A DNA stretch of 64,000 nt from Amanita rubescens (GCA_015039365.1 WION01000011.1:1-64000), one strand, 5' to 3'. Positions 45,250-56,943 are shown, counted from the stretch's first letter. Notes: generated from the letters alone by a model not told the origin. A program made the numbers and translations.

Positions 45250-46158
45250 GTAGGCGTTCGTTGGCGAATGATTGTCTCTCTCCTCTACTGTCTGATTCAT
45301 GTTTCTCTTATATATGACCGGCACTAGTACGTCAGCTGTATGATGGTAACTTGCGCATTTGAGCTTCCGTTCAAGATGTGTGGAGCGATGGTTCACCGTA
45401 TGGACAATGACGGATCGGGAGAAAGTAATTTTGGAGAATATTTCAAATGGCAGAGTAGTAATGGGATACACGCGGCGTCAAACGCCGTATCACTAACGGA
45501 GATGCGATCCTAAACATCAATGATTTACCATCAATTGATGCGCAATCTCGTCGTCCGCGCATCTCGTCGGCCGCGCATCTCATCGGCCGCGCATCTCGTC
45601 AGCCGCGCGTCTCGTCTCGCGTTCTTTGTCTTTCCGCGTTATCGTCAAATGTTGACGCAATGATGATACAATCCTATTTTTCCGGACGCACCTTCTCTCC
45701 CACTTTTTCCTGTCTACTGTGCCAAAATTCGACCTTCGTTACAACTTGTCTGTAATGATCGATCACCTTATGGACAATGACTGATCAGGCAAAGCTCAGG
45801 TGCAATTTGACTTGATCCGTTCGACCAGCCATCAGACTTTCATCGAGCGGAGCACCGATTCCTACTTTAATGAAATCGCGATCCTGAAAGATCTTCCATC
45901 AAGTGATCCCCAGCGTTCTAAATTTATCTCATTGTTCGCGCGTTCCGTCGACCGTTCGTCGTCTTTCCGCTGTTGTCCTCAAATGTTTAGGCCGTTCCGT
46001 TACGGCTCTACTCTTTCGCTGCATCCAATGCATGTTCATTCCATGCACTTTTCTCACTTATAGTGTGCGACATGCTGAACGGTATCCTTCCAGATTTCCC
46101 CACACCTTTGCGATTGCCTCTTCATCTACTACCTTCATTCAGTTGACTTACCGACTCC
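45250..46158. promoter_or_regulatory. Bidirectional intergenic region between A1 and B1
   Basis: A 909 bp segment between the divergent starts of A (45249) and B (46159). It includes a short tandem array of GCCGCGCATCTCGTCG units (45548-45612) and a direct repeat of CCGTATGGACAATGACGGAT / CCTTATGGACAATGACTGAT (about 45398 and 45769). The equivalent region of copy 2 (55932-56943) has similar length but different repeats. Promoter role is inferred from position only. Confidence 0.45.
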
Positions 46159-48400
46159 ATGTCTCCCGCTAAGAGAAAACGTGCTCCCAAATCGGCCAAG
46201 TCAAGTGTCATCGTTAAGGATTCAGATATGTTGGTCTTCAATGTTCCAATCACATATACCGTGTTCTTTCTGCTTAAGTTCATATATATCAACAGTGACA
46301 ACGAAATGTTGCAAACCGATGGCCAACGTCAACCAGAACAGAATGTCTCCGATAATTCGGATGATGAAAAAAGGTAAGCTCATGTTGAAACCTGTTACTA
46401 TTATTCGTTAATGAGTAGTATCGTCAGGCCCTTGAAGATCATGTCGCATTCCAAGAAGCAGAAAACATCGATTACGAGCGAAGATGGTACCGTAGTCGAA
46501 CGATCTTCAGCCGAGAACGTCAGGTCTGACCCTATCGTGCCCAATGACAACGACGATCCCGTGCTCAAAGTCAAGAAACCTACGCGTTTTAAGCTTCGAA
46601 AGTATGTTTTTCCTTCTTTTTCAACCTTGTGCTAGATATTTATTCATTCCAGCGATTCGGCACTTGCCGTCGTTTCTCAAACTGCTAGTTCCTCCCATGG
46701 CAGACCGGGCTTGAAATCCGTCACTCCTATCCATACAATGGACTCCGATGCGTAAGCCATAGATTGTTTAAGGGCGGTATCGAATATGCTGGTACTGACC
46801 GAGTCATTTAGTGTGCAGAACGATTCAGCGCCCTCTTCTCAGACATTTTCTACTGAGATAGACCCGGCCATGGTTCCTGGTAAACAAACATTGTACGTGC
46901 CTTCATTCTATTTGCTTCAAAATCTGCAATGATTTCATACAGATTTTTGGATTCCGATATCGACAACTCGAATGACAGTGGTAACGACTCCGACGGATTG
47001 CATAGCGCACATTCACTCGAAATGCGCAGTCCGACAAATGCTGTGAAAAAAATTGGACCGAAAGATTCAGGAACTTTATACTTGGATTCATTTCCAGACA
47101 TCACCGACTCCGGCATCAAGCGCAACAAGCAGATACAGAATGATCCTTTGACATTAAAGGATGAAGAAATTGATCCCCTTTTGCGCGACGATCATAAGTC
47201 CCTTCCAGCTCTCAGGCAAGTTTCAATACATATAACGTCTGTGATATTTGGTTTCGTGCTCACGTTATAGTAATTATAGAAATGTAACTGTCATTCCTTT
47301 TGTTCGTTATGGACAACCACAACCCGAACCCGACTCGAACGTCGCCCTCGGATACGAGAAAGTGGTACAGAACATGGCCAGTGGACCTGCTGGGAAACGG
47401 TTCGTTTGTTTAAGATATCATCCGATGAAACGACCCATGTGAATTATTAGGCAATTGGAAGCTGCTGTCAAGTTCACTTACACTTTACCTTTTGTCAACC
47501 CTTCTTGAGCGTCACATGGTCTGGTCGTGTATGACGGAGGAAAGATCTGCTTCAACAAGGGTGAAAACAGTAAACAAGGAAGGAATACCGTCTTTCTTAC
47601 GACTGGATTGATTATCGAATCACAATTGAAGATTCCCGCCGATAGTACGATAAATCCAGGACATAAGGTAAGGCCCATGTTGTTGTTCCGCATCTTAAGC
47701 TCATTGTTTTGTAGGTTCGACAGGTTGTTTTACTCCCCTTCGTCGGTGAAGTCCAACGACTGCTTGCGTACATCGGTACTGTGTTTGAGACGGATGAATA
47801 TGTCTGCTTGTTAGAGTCTGGCAGTCTGATTTTCACAACTCGTAGAGAAGGTGCGGGTGCCGACTACAATAACCAAGGAAATTATGCGTCAACTAGCGGT
47901 ATATCATGTCTTCGATTTCTAAATTGTCGACATTGCTAATTCTTTTCCAGCATCGACTTCGCCCGTTCGATCACGAGTACCCGCTGGCCTTCTTACCAGC
48001 TCGCCGGTTAAACTTGGAACAACGGTTAATCCAAACAAAGGAAAGACTTCTCATTTTTCTCCGTCGCTTGGCTTCAAAGATCATGGTATGCATCGCTGTA
48101 GTTGCGACCATCACCTTGTTGCCTGACCTATGTTCGGTTTTAGTTCCTGTTTACGACGCTCGTGAAAATCCTGACTTTTTGTTTGACAAGCAGAGCATGA
48201 TGCATATCACGGCTCTCCCTGCGTATAATAAGGGAAAGACAGACATTCCGTCTTGCAAGTACATCGCCACCGTCGGTTATACTGTCGGGAGTTGGAAGAC
48301 TAAAGCCGATGCCGACGATGACAAGCTCACAAACTGTGCCAGCTTGAACTTACAGTTTGTAATCATTCTGGGAAAAGTTAATCTGAATGACATTGCCTGA
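46159..48400 (+). pseudogene. Gene B, copy 1: unknown conserved protein with one nonsense codon
   Basis: Plus-strand multi-exon gene homologous to B copy 2 (56944-59035). It begins with a basic, nuclear-signal-like leader (MSPAKRKRAPKSAKS). An acidic, serine-rich linker follows (NSNDSGNDSDGLHSAHSLE), then conserved blocks YLDSFPDITDSGIKRNK, VIPFVRYGQPQPEP, VALGYEKVVQNMASGP, AAVKFTYTLPFVNPS, INPGHK, LLAYIGTVFETDEYVCLLES, VPAGLLTSSPVKLGT, HFSPSLGFK and the C-terminal SCKYIATVGYTVGSWKT...LQFVIILGK. At 47506-47508 it has TGA where copy 2 has CGA, directly after FVNPS. The first intron's donor is also absent relative to copy 2, but read-through is in frame. Everything else is open. So the copy is probably inactivated, or makes a shorter protein. 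No known domain. Confidence 0.6.
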
Positions 48401-49114
48401 TGTATTAGACAGTTATTTAGTTTTACAAAAGTTTGTATCAGACGGTAGAGCTCGCAAAGAATATATCGTATTCTGAAAGTTTATGTAACAGCACAAAAAT
48501 TTAACCGTTCACACTGCGTGAGGAATTGACTGCACGTAGGCTTGTATTAGCGCTTGGTGAGTATAACTGAGACAAAGACATGACATAAGAGAGAACGGAG
48601 TTGCCAGACGGTCGATTATGCGACAGGACAGTCGTCTTTGAGATGGTAATACTACGCGTGGTGGAAATTCGGACAGATTCCACGCATTGACGTGAAAAAA
48701 CCATGGCGTGTCAAAACGTGAGCTGTGGGCGCCTACTAATTTTCTGGCCCAATGTAGCATACGATCAATAAAGGAATGTAATCGGGTGTCTGAACATGCG
48801 TACCTCCTATAACCATCGTTTTACAATCTGTCAGCTCTACATCACCAAGTCCCTCGTTTACTACCGTGGCCCTACAAGTAAACCTTTCGTTAGAGTGAGG
48901 GATTTCGTTTACCCGCTTGCTTCTCTTTCCTGTCCATCGGAAATGACACACGCGCGAGTCATGACGGTTGTGGAGCAAAAGGAACGGAGGGACGATGTTC
49001 TTTTGACTGCATGAACGTCATGCCGTTTGGGGCCGCATTGACGTCACTAAATTATGCAGGTTCTATTGCACACGCGCGGACATCAGATAAGCTCGTTCTC
49101 TTTTTAAATGTCAA
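48401..49114. other. No gene recognised (between B1 and C1)
   Basis: Convergent 3' ends of B1 and C1. Overlapping short frames on both strands are not supported by any family similarity. Confidence 0.4.
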
Positions 49115-50115
49115 CTACTCGTCCGACACTTGTAGTCTACCGCTAAATTTCCATTCTATAGGTTGTGTAAGCCCCTCTAACATGTTATCATATGATCGAT
49201 ACTTGTCGAAGACGATTCTCCATTTGAAGTTCTGGCATCCCATAGTCTGCTTTACTCTCACCCCCTCATCGCACGCTCGATGTTCTAACTCCCTTGACCA
49301 GCAGAAAACATCGTCAATCCTTCGGTATTTGATGTTATACTCGGAGGTCGGATTTATGAGAAGCATGTCGATGGTCATATTCGCCATGATTGTCCATCCC
49401 CTGCGCTCATACTTTTGCAACGCATCTACAATTTTAACCGTAGTGGGTCCACAAACGAGCGTCTTTTTTTCACAAAGCGTCGAAAAAGGATACAAGCAAT
49501 ATGCTTTTGAATCCGTTATGAAGTTCAATACACACGCTTCAATGTCGGCATAAGATTTCGTCATTAATGACACAAAGTTTTCTTGAACTCACTTGAGTGA
49601 AATTGCAATATCGCAAAAATCGGCGCCTTCGACGTATAGATCACTTGCACAACTCTATTTGACCGAGATTTCACATATGTCACCACATGAAGTATCTCCG
49701 TCTTGCCTGGATAACCGTCGTTGGGATCGAGACTATCCTTAGTGCCTATATTTGATTCCAATCTACTGTACCCCATTCGCTCCAAAATCGAATGAACGAT
49801 GTCCCTTTTAGTATCCTCCACATAAACGTCCAGGTCAGAATCGTCGTACTGTTCCCTGGTGAAGGCTTGTAGGGCACTTGAGCCACTTATTATGGCACCC
49901 GTCGTTCGCATCATTCTTCTGAAATCTTCAACCTCTTCGTCAGACGACACATACGGCTTCAAAATTCGAGATAAGGATATCATCGATTTCCAATACCATT
50001 CTGTGAGTTCGTATAAACCGTGACAGGTTCTTGACAAGCGAAATATGTCGGTAACACCCAACTCGTCAAACACGCGAGTCCATAATTCGAGAGTGAAAGA
50101 ACTTAAATAGTCAGA
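49115..50115 (-). CDS. Gene C, copy 1: F-box-like plus nucleotidyltransferase-like protein
   Basis: Two main exons on the minus strand. The first (about 49600-50115) starts with an F-box-like segment, LELWTRVFDELGVTDIFRLS. It is followed by TGAIISGSSALQAF and DDSDLDVYVEDTKR, the GS-x(n)-DxD signature of minimal nucleotidyltransferases. After a phase-1 intron with GTGAGT donor, exon 2 (to 49115) encodes CVLNFITDSKAYCLYPFS, ALQKYERRGW and a C-terminal block to the stop. The intron sits at the same place in C copy 2. The start codon is not certain; the first F-box residues may lie in an upstream exon. The F-box suggests SCF ubiquitin-ligase pairing, by family analogy; the nucleotidyl-transfer substrate is unknown. 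Such proteins are numerous in mushroom genomes. Confidence 0.65.
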
Positions 50116-50934
50116 TTTTAATGGTGTTTCGAGTGTAGCCTGTGACTTACGACTCTATAGACATCGCCCAAGGATGGCTGTATTCTCGAGATGCTGGGGG
50201 GGAATTGAGACGGACCTGCTGGATGTCCTCCGGGATCGAACGTGTAGCACGCGGTATGAGAGTAGGGCTAAAGGTTTTCAGATCACGTTTCCTCTCGCCA
50301 TATCAGACATCTCTATGTATACCAGTTAGTGAAAGCCGTCAAGTACAAATGGGAACATATCTGTTCTCAGATCGTCCTGCGCAAAAGATTTTCCTCCCGG
50401 CTCAGTCAGTAGTTCCACGTCTCATTGCATAGATGCGGCGTCCGTTATGTTCTAGAAGGATCTGTCCGCAAGTACCGGAATCGCACGCCTCCCGGCTTGA
50501 ATGCCGCGTTGTGCACGTCATATGTTCTATGTGGGTTTCACTTGCAGATACGCTGCAGTCAGTAGTTCTGCGTTTCGTTTCATAGATGCGGCGTCCGTTA
50601 TGATCTACCAAGAAGGATTGTGGGAATTGCCGATCGTCCGCAAGTATCGGAATGGGACGGCTTGCGATTAGTCAATGACGTGTAGTACCATTGTGCCCAT
50701 ATCTGTTCCCCGTCGAGCACAAAGTTCTTCCTCTTCGGCTTGAATGCGGCGTTGCACACGTCATATGCTCATTTTAAGTGCCTGTCACTAAAACGAACAC
50801 TGCGTGACCCGTTGTTCCACAATGGAATTCGTTCACTTGCCGATCGGTAGATCTTTATGGCTCCTCCAACGTTCAGCGATTGCATCCCCAATATAACTGC
50901 TCAACGTTAACGATGAAGAATTCGTGCCCGTACC
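50116..50934. repeat. Intergenic with two ~155 bp direct repeats
   Basis: Units at about 50395-50520 and 50555-50680 share CAGTCAGTAGTTCYRCGT, ATAGATGCGGCGTCCGTTATG and CCGCAAGTAYCGGAATSG, with a third partial copy near 50725-50770 (CGGCTTGAATGCGGCGTTGC). No gene seen. Confidence 0.6.
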
Positions 50935-51530
50935 ATGCAAACTAGGACGACGACGCGACCTGCGCAAATTAGAAGATCTAGAGCTAACAGTTCTGCAGTG
51001 ACGGTATGTTGAAAGCCTTTCTGAAAAATGGGAATACTTACGATTAGCACGCAACCGCTATTGGGATTTCAGCCCAGATCATCATCATTAAAAGCCCTAT
51101 TTTTCTCAGCTGAGCGTTCTCGGCCAACGATTGTTAATGTTGGGATAAAACCTGAGTGTAGAAGCAATCCTAAACAAACAGAGGACGTGGCGGTTGAAGG
51201 CTATTTCGACGGGAAAGTTCCTCTCTCGTACTCGGTTCAAGAGTTCCCGCCTGCCTTCCCGATACCTCTCCCATACGAATTGGTCTTGTTTTTTGTGAAA
51301 TCCGTAAGTACTTTTGTTCAATCGAGCGTGTTGCACTGTCTCAACAACTTAGAGGAAACAAAGAGTCAGCAAATGCGTCATGGACATTTCAACGGGGCGT
51401 TGCCTCTGGTTCGGCAACATTATAGCTCTCAAAAGAGCTAAGTCGGGCAAATTACAATCTATCGCAGCAGCAGAACGTGCGTTGGTGGAACGCATTGTCA
51501 TCACGTACGTATCTTGCTAGCTTTAATTAC
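50935..51530 (+). CDS. Unknown small multi-exon gene F
   Basis: Plus-strand exons inferred from splice signals: a basic first exon from ATG 50935 (RTTTRPAQIRRSRANSS), a middle exon (about 51109-51305) encoding ERSRPTIVNVGIKPE and PLSYSVQEFPPAFPIPLPYE, and a last exon encoding MDISTGRCLWFGNIIALKRA. The frame-correct junction of exons 1 and 2 and the stop are not resolved. The style (short, basic N-terminus, small globular region) resembles genes E1 and E2. No family recognised. Confidence 0.35.
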
Positions 51531-51699
51531 AGTAAGCTAATCTTCGAATACATAGATTGACCTATGGTGGAACGATTAAACAGTAAAAACATATTGTTCA
51601 GTACAATACTTAGTTGTCTACAAAGTCGTACATGCAGAGCAAATTAACTAGGACTGCTTTTCAATGACCTGACGTTTCAATATTTCAATAGCGAACACC

Positions 51700-52100
51700 A
51701 CTGACACATCCTCGTCTCTCAATCTAACGGATAAGCGCCGGACTCAGCGGCAGCCCGTTCTCTTATCAACGGCCCGGGATGTCGTACTCATCCTAACGGC
51801 ATCCCGTTCTCTTATGCGGGACCCGCCCGCATTTGGCGGCTCTTCACCTTGACAACCCATGCTTTCCTTGTCAAAAAACTTAGGACGAAATCGCTGCGCA
51901 AATGACTCAACGACAGCCATTACTTTTATTCGGTCTGCGAACATGTCCGATGTGCTTATACGGTAACTGGCTAGTAACGGGATGAGACCTGAGCGGCTCT
52001 CCGTCCCTGCACAAATGACTCAACGACAGCCATGCTTATACGGTTACTGCGTACTAACGGGATGACAGATAAGCGGCTCTCCGTTCACGATCATACAAAG
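51700..52100. repeat. Short interspersed direct repeats
   Basis: Pairs include AGCCCGTTCTCTTAT / ATCCCGTTCTCTTAT (about 51750 and 51805), and CAAATGACTCAACGACAGCC with TGCTTATACGGT and GCGGCTCTCCGT, present twice (51900-52000 and 52013-52085). Confidence 0.6.
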
Positions 52101-52172
52101 TAAAAGGTTTGTTTGCGACGCGTCGTAAATTTCGCAGCTCGTTCCGCACCGCTTCGCAACTTCATTCACAAA

Positions 52173-52870
52173 ATGACACGAAAGATACTCTACGTGTGTT
52201 TTTCATTCCTCTTCATCCATAAGATTCTGATCGTGATCCATCATCAAATCAGCTGCTTCCAGTGATCATTGTATTCGTGCTTTGGGCAAGATGGAACGGA
52301 GTCATTCCCGGGTTTCCATCCTGTGATGGTGAGCTCTCCTACTACCATTCAAAACGAAAGGTTTTGATGTCTTGTTTTCAAAAACTGCTAGGTGCCGAAT
52401 TGAAAACGCATCCCGGCGTAGCGTCGCGTCATAGTACTTCATATTTAGCGGTAATAACTGCTATGGTGAAGGGTGAGCTCGTATCCGACAATGATGTCTC
52501 TGACCTCACCTTTTATTTTTTATAGTTTTATTTCTGACATCAATACTATCAAAGCAGTCGCCAATTGAAACGTTGGGCATCACCTATCGTTTCTATTCAT
52601 TATGGATGTCTACTGTGAGTGCGTTCTGGATTTCAATTTTCCAATCTTAACAACAAACGTAGCGTAACAACGACATTCGCTGCTTCGCCATTCAATGCTG
52701 GACAAAACTTCTGACAACAAGCAATGATACTGTGAGTCTCTTATCCGGGTTTTGGTTCCTAAACTTACGTCGTATACGTTAGGGTAACAACATGATTGAC
52801 CGCTGGAACAAGATCACGACTACAGGGCCAGCCTCCGAATCATGCAATGTATTCTTCAGTAAGTCAATGA
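52173..52870 (+). CDS. Unknown multi-exon gene G
   Basis: A chain of short exons with good GT-AG introns stays open: ELKTHPGVASRHSTSYLAVI, SILSKQSPIETLGITYRFYS, RNNDIRCFAIQCWTKLL and NNMIDRWNKITTTGPASES. The 5' end is uncertain; a hydrophobic start at ATG 52173 (MTRKILYVCFSFLFIHKI) could be a signal peptide but is followed by a stop unless spliced. No domain recognised. Confidence 0.35.
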
Positions 52871-52874
52871 ATAA

Positions 52875-53360
52875 ATGTATAATGAAATTCTTTCTGACCA
52901 TGAAAAAGATGTGTTTGGATGTCTGTGCCAGAGTAGCAAATCTTGGATCAGGATAGTGTTGTGTAGATATGTGTTATATAGTATAGAGTCGGACACGTTT
53001 AACTTGCTTGCCCGTGAATTGGGTATGATAACCTTGCTCGTTATGCAACGAGTATGTTCATACTTTGTCTCAGTTGAGATAGAAAAAACTTTGGTTGACA
53101 TTTTATTGATTCTCAGTATTGGATTGGTCCTCTTACCATGGCCAACGCTAAAGTTGAGTTATTCAATGAGCACTAACTTAATAAGGAGTCACAACAACAT
53201 GCATTTTGGTGGATACAAGATGCGTGCAATTACTTATGAAAAGTTAAAGCCTTATATGACAGAAGCAGTACAGTCTCAATTAGCAGATACCTCTTACACT
53301 TTCCAGTACATTGACCACACTCAGAATCCAAAAGATCAATTCCGAGGCCGAACGAAGTGA
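52875..53360 (+). other. Isolated 161-codon open frame in AT-rich sequence
   Basis: Intronless frame with ALLERGEN-free, ordinary composition, ending inside the hairpin repeat at 53340. It contains MRAITYEKLKPYMTEAVQSQ and TFQYIDHTQNP. The sequence is AT-richer than its surroundings, like the interiors of the non-coding elements. Not recognised; it may be part of an older mobile element. Confidence 0.25.
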
Positions 53361-53460
53361 AGGACTCGGTCTTATACCGTTTTTGTGATGGCCCAAATCG
53401 CGTTTTTTTTCCTTTTTTGGATAAGGTTTAAACGCCGGTAAGTCCCGAAATGCTAGCTGT
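53340..53460 (+). repeat. ~105 bp hairpin-bearing repeat, copy 2
   Basis: Direct copy of the repeat at 42585: TTCCGAGGCCGAACGAAG, GAAGGACTCGGT, T-run, CCTTTTTTGGA, CGCCGGTAAGTCCCGA. Flanking sequences of the two copies differ. Confidence 0.7.
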
Positions 53461-53667
53461 CCGGTCTTTTAACCAACTTAAACTCATTCAGTGAATTTTT
53501 TACAAGTAATGTTTTTTATTAGTCTATGCATGGTGATATCTCTTTCTCAATTTGTCATTTTCAGCAAACGTCCTCTGACAAAATGCTAACTTGGTACGTC
53601 GGAGTTCGAACCTATTAGTCATTCTTTGATTACACGACTCTACTGCCACTAAACCTGAACCGCTCGA

Positions 53668-53785
53668 CGACGACTATCTATTCCAGATGCAAGACAGTAT
53701 ACTGGAATTTTACCATACATACGCCGCTCAACTATCTGTTCCAGAAGCAAAGACAGGATACTGGAATTTTACCATACATACGTTG
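53668..53785. repeat. Two ~58 bp tandem units
   Basis: Both contain CTATCTRTTCCAGAWGCAA and TACTGGAATTTTACCATACA. Non-coding. Confidence 0.75.
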
Positions 53786-53824
53786 GTACGGAGTCAAAGA
53801 ATGCGAGGCTCGCTGCGGATATAG

Positions 53825-54070
53825 TAGTCGCACTCAATCATCCGACCCTGTTGAAGGCATATTTGAGAATGCTAAAGGTATGTGGTTTTGTGTCGAGTAT
53901 GGGATGGCGATCTGAAAGTGGTGGCGCAGGATGCAGGTTAACGACATTTGATTTCGCTTTACACTGGCGAGAATGCCGTCGAGCGTCATGCGCTCTTGGC
54001 CCTAGCACCCTCCCATTCGTATCCTCAGTCCCTGCTGAGCTCCCAACGCTCGCATTCACATTCGTAGCAC
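53825..54070 (+). repeat. Inverted repeat flanking copy 2 of the A-B pair, left arm
   Basis: Matches the reverse complement of 59330-59585. Shared words include ATCATCCGACC, CATATTTGAGARTGCTA, GGTGCAGGATGCAGGT and CCTCAGTCCCTGCTG. Both arms keep a related open frame (LHPAP-LSD-PIL) on the outward-reading strand. Confidence 0.65.
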
Positions 54071-54646
54071 GGGACTGGGAGTAGCGGAAGTGTCACCGTA
54101 GAGGGGGAACAGGGAACTTGTAGACGAGTGACGAAAGCACTGATAGGCGTTGAGGGGGTTCCTTGTGGCTGTAAGAGGTGTTGGTGAGCGGGATTGGGGA
54201 CGGTGTGGTATACAGTGGTCGCAGATGGGCAAGGCGGCGAGGCAGGCGACGGCCAACCAACGTTGTCGAGTCGATTCTGACGATCATGAAGTGACTTATC
54301 CTTGCCACCTAGTTCCAGGAAATGTCACAGAGATTAAGTAAATGAGACATGGAAGACGTTGTCGCCGAGCGGATGGTTGGTAGATGCGAACGTCGCTAAA
54401 TAGATTCTAAGTATTTTATCCTTGCCAAGGCCTCTCGATGTATGCTACGTACATGTAGAATAAGGAAATGAGACATGGAATGCCTTAACGTTGAGCGGTC
54501 CGCTGGGATGGAGCAAAAAGGCTGATCTCAGGCTATAACTCTGTTTCGCTTCTTCTACTTTCTATTGGTCGCAGTTGGTAGCTAGTATGGATATACCAAT
54601 CAAACATCTTTATTTTATCTCTTGACAACGACACCTAACTGTTTCG

Positions 54647-55931
54647 TCAGTTATGCTCTTCAACTCCCTCTTCACTCGTTCTCTCATTCATCTCATTTTC
54701 TGCGTCTTCGATCACCATTTCGCTCATCTTTAAACGAATGCTTGCACGTTCTTCGTCGTCATATCCAGTCCTTCTTTTCACGACGCACATATTACCTGTC
54801 GGCTTCAAGTTCATAAGCAGTTTAGATGCTGCTTTTGATGCGAATGCTTTCTGCGATTAATAATTAACTTAAACATCTTTATCCCATAGTGATGTACGCT
54901 TTTACCTGAGAGAACGAGCTGTCAAGCATTGTCATACTTCTTAAGATAGATACCATCTTATACTCATTCCCGAACACCGGTACTAACGTAAACGTCATTT
55001 GAACTTCAACAATATCGCCAATTTGAAATCGAACTGGCGATATTTTCATATATCTATGTCAAAGACTAATTAGTTACTTGTTTGGCCCGCATGATATTTC
55101 GACTCACTTTTTTTCCCCGTCATCCAAAATGGTTCTCTCGAAATATTCAACTATATTGTTGTCGCTGTGGATATAACTTGAGTTTTCAAAGCTTGTTAGA
55201 ATTCCATATGGATCGATTTCGCTTGAAAATGTTATATGCTTTTCGGTCGGACCACAATCTTTAATTGAGGTAAAGTAACGATTTGATGATTCGATGCTCG
55301 TGAATTCACCATAAGCATCAATGCATGAACACGGCTTGAGTTTGTCGCGCGGCACATGTCGACTGAATAGGGAATATACATCTAGAATCCCGCTTAATGC
55401 CGCATCGAACGTTGGAGTACCAAGCCCTGTCAGTGATACGCCTTGACGAAGATACTTCGCTTTATTTGCATTTCTTTCTCTGTTTATTAGCATTAGCACG
55501 TAATAGTGACACCTCAACTTACATTGCTTGATTCCTGAATGGAGGTAGATCATGACGCCAAATGATGCCTTGCACGTGTGCAACAACCTCATTCATATGG
55601 TTCATAGCAGAATCCTGATCTTTAGAGATTTTCTCTGAGAAGACAAGCTGCTTGATTGATTTCATTTGGACGACATTGAACGCATCGGGCCAGTCAGAAG
55701 CCTGCAAAACAAGTTCGACTCCAATGATCCACTAGTGTCTTCTGCAAGGAACCTACGAACCTTTGTGCAGCGCGATAACTGTATCCCCGACACAATATTG
55801 ACTCTCCTCTCTTCTGCAAGGAATTCTAGTTGTTTTGCTGTTGGGTCATAGCACATTAAGCAGTTATTTATACAATTGGTAGACTCAAACTGAAATCTAC
55901 CTGCAGCCTCCAGGTCATAGTTGCCGTTCAT
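54647..55931 (-). CDS. Gene A, copy 2: unknown conserved protein
   Basis: Predicted six exons on the minus strand: 55901-55931, 55761-55837, 55523-55701, about 55108-55479, about 54906-55053 and 54647-54850. The protein is about 335 aa. It starts MNGNYDLEAA and has the same conserved blocks as copy 1: GIQLSRCTK, VVAHVQGIIWRHDLPPFRNQ, KAKYLRQGVSLTGLGTPTF, KLKPCSCIDAYGEFTSIESS, DCGPTEKHITFSSEIDPYGI, SPVRFQIGDIVEVQMTFTLV, SMTMLDSSFSQ, and an acidic C-terminus after RRTGYDDEERASI. No frame defect was seen. Conservation of protein blocks despite DNA divergence argues that both copies were under protein-level selection. Family and function unknown to me. It is divergent from B copy 2 across about 1.0 kb. 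Confidence 0.68.
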
Positions 55932-56144
55932 GTCTGCGATTGGATGCGAATTAGTGATGCGTTCACTTCGCTTTTCAGCTCATACTTTACTATATATGAC
56001 CACCAGTGATCCGTCGTAATCCCTGATCATCCCATACTGACGCCTAGCAACTTCAGCAAAGCCAGGCGGGTTGGCGAATTCAGGCACTGCATCCGAACAC
56101 CGGATATTTTCTTGGAGGGTTCTAGAACGCTCCGGCAAAAATGT

Positions 56145-56600
56145 GGATTAATTGCGCCATGGTAGCGTGTGCCAGCATAGCCATATCAGTGTTGGAAGAC
56201 ATATTAACCCGACAGGCGCTGCATCAAACGGAGCTCCGAAGCTCACGGTAGTATCCCGATCCTTAGTGATTTGCCATCATGTGATGCGCCAACAGTCCCA
56301 TCACTGCAATTCTATGACATCATTCTATTTGCATCCGTATTCTAAATATCACATACAACGTCGTGTATCTGGAAGGCTTCGGCAAGAATGTGGATTAATT
56401 GCGCAATGGTAGCGTGTGCCAGCATAGCGATATCAGTGTTGGAAGACGATTTAACCCGACGGGCGCTGGATCAAACGGAGCTCCGAAGCCTACAGTATCC
56501 CGATGCTTAATGATTTACCATCATGTGATGCGCCAACAGTCCCATCACTGCAATTCTATGACATCATTCTATTTGCCTCTAAATCTCACATACGACGTCG
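56145..56600. repeat. ~245 bp tandem duplication in the A2-B2 intergenic region
   Basis: Two units (about 56145-56390 and 56391-56600) share GTGGATTAATTGCGC, ATGGTAGCGTGTGCCAGCAT, ATCAAACGGAGCTCCGAAG and ATGATTTACCATCATGTGAT-like text. They differ by small indels. This lies between the divergent starts of A2 and B2, so it may duplicate regulatory sites. Confidence 0.8.
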
Positions 56601-56943
56601 TGTATCCATGCAATTCTAAATGCTGTCTCCTCACGTTTGCCAGTGGCACTACATGAAACGCAGCTCCGAACCCTACAATATTCCGATGCTCAATTAATTT
56701 CCCTCATGTGATGCGCTCCTCCTATTCGATCATTCAGAACTCCACCATACGTTCAACTTCCGGTTTCCATGCCATTCCAGATTACCCGTTTCTTGTCGGC
56801 CTTCGTCCTCCTAATCGCCAGAAAGATATGGCTTGCGATCGGTGCGCTTTATCATGCAGACGAGGCGTTGACTTTCTTTGGCGCCTTCTATCCCTCATTC
56901 ACTGCTTCATCTCTTTCCATATCTCTAAAGTGCTTCCCTCTCG

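Noticed and set aside
53600..53640. GGAGTTCGAACCT resembling a tRNA T-arm
   Set aside because: No matching acceptor stem, D-arm or anticodon arm upstream; judged chance.
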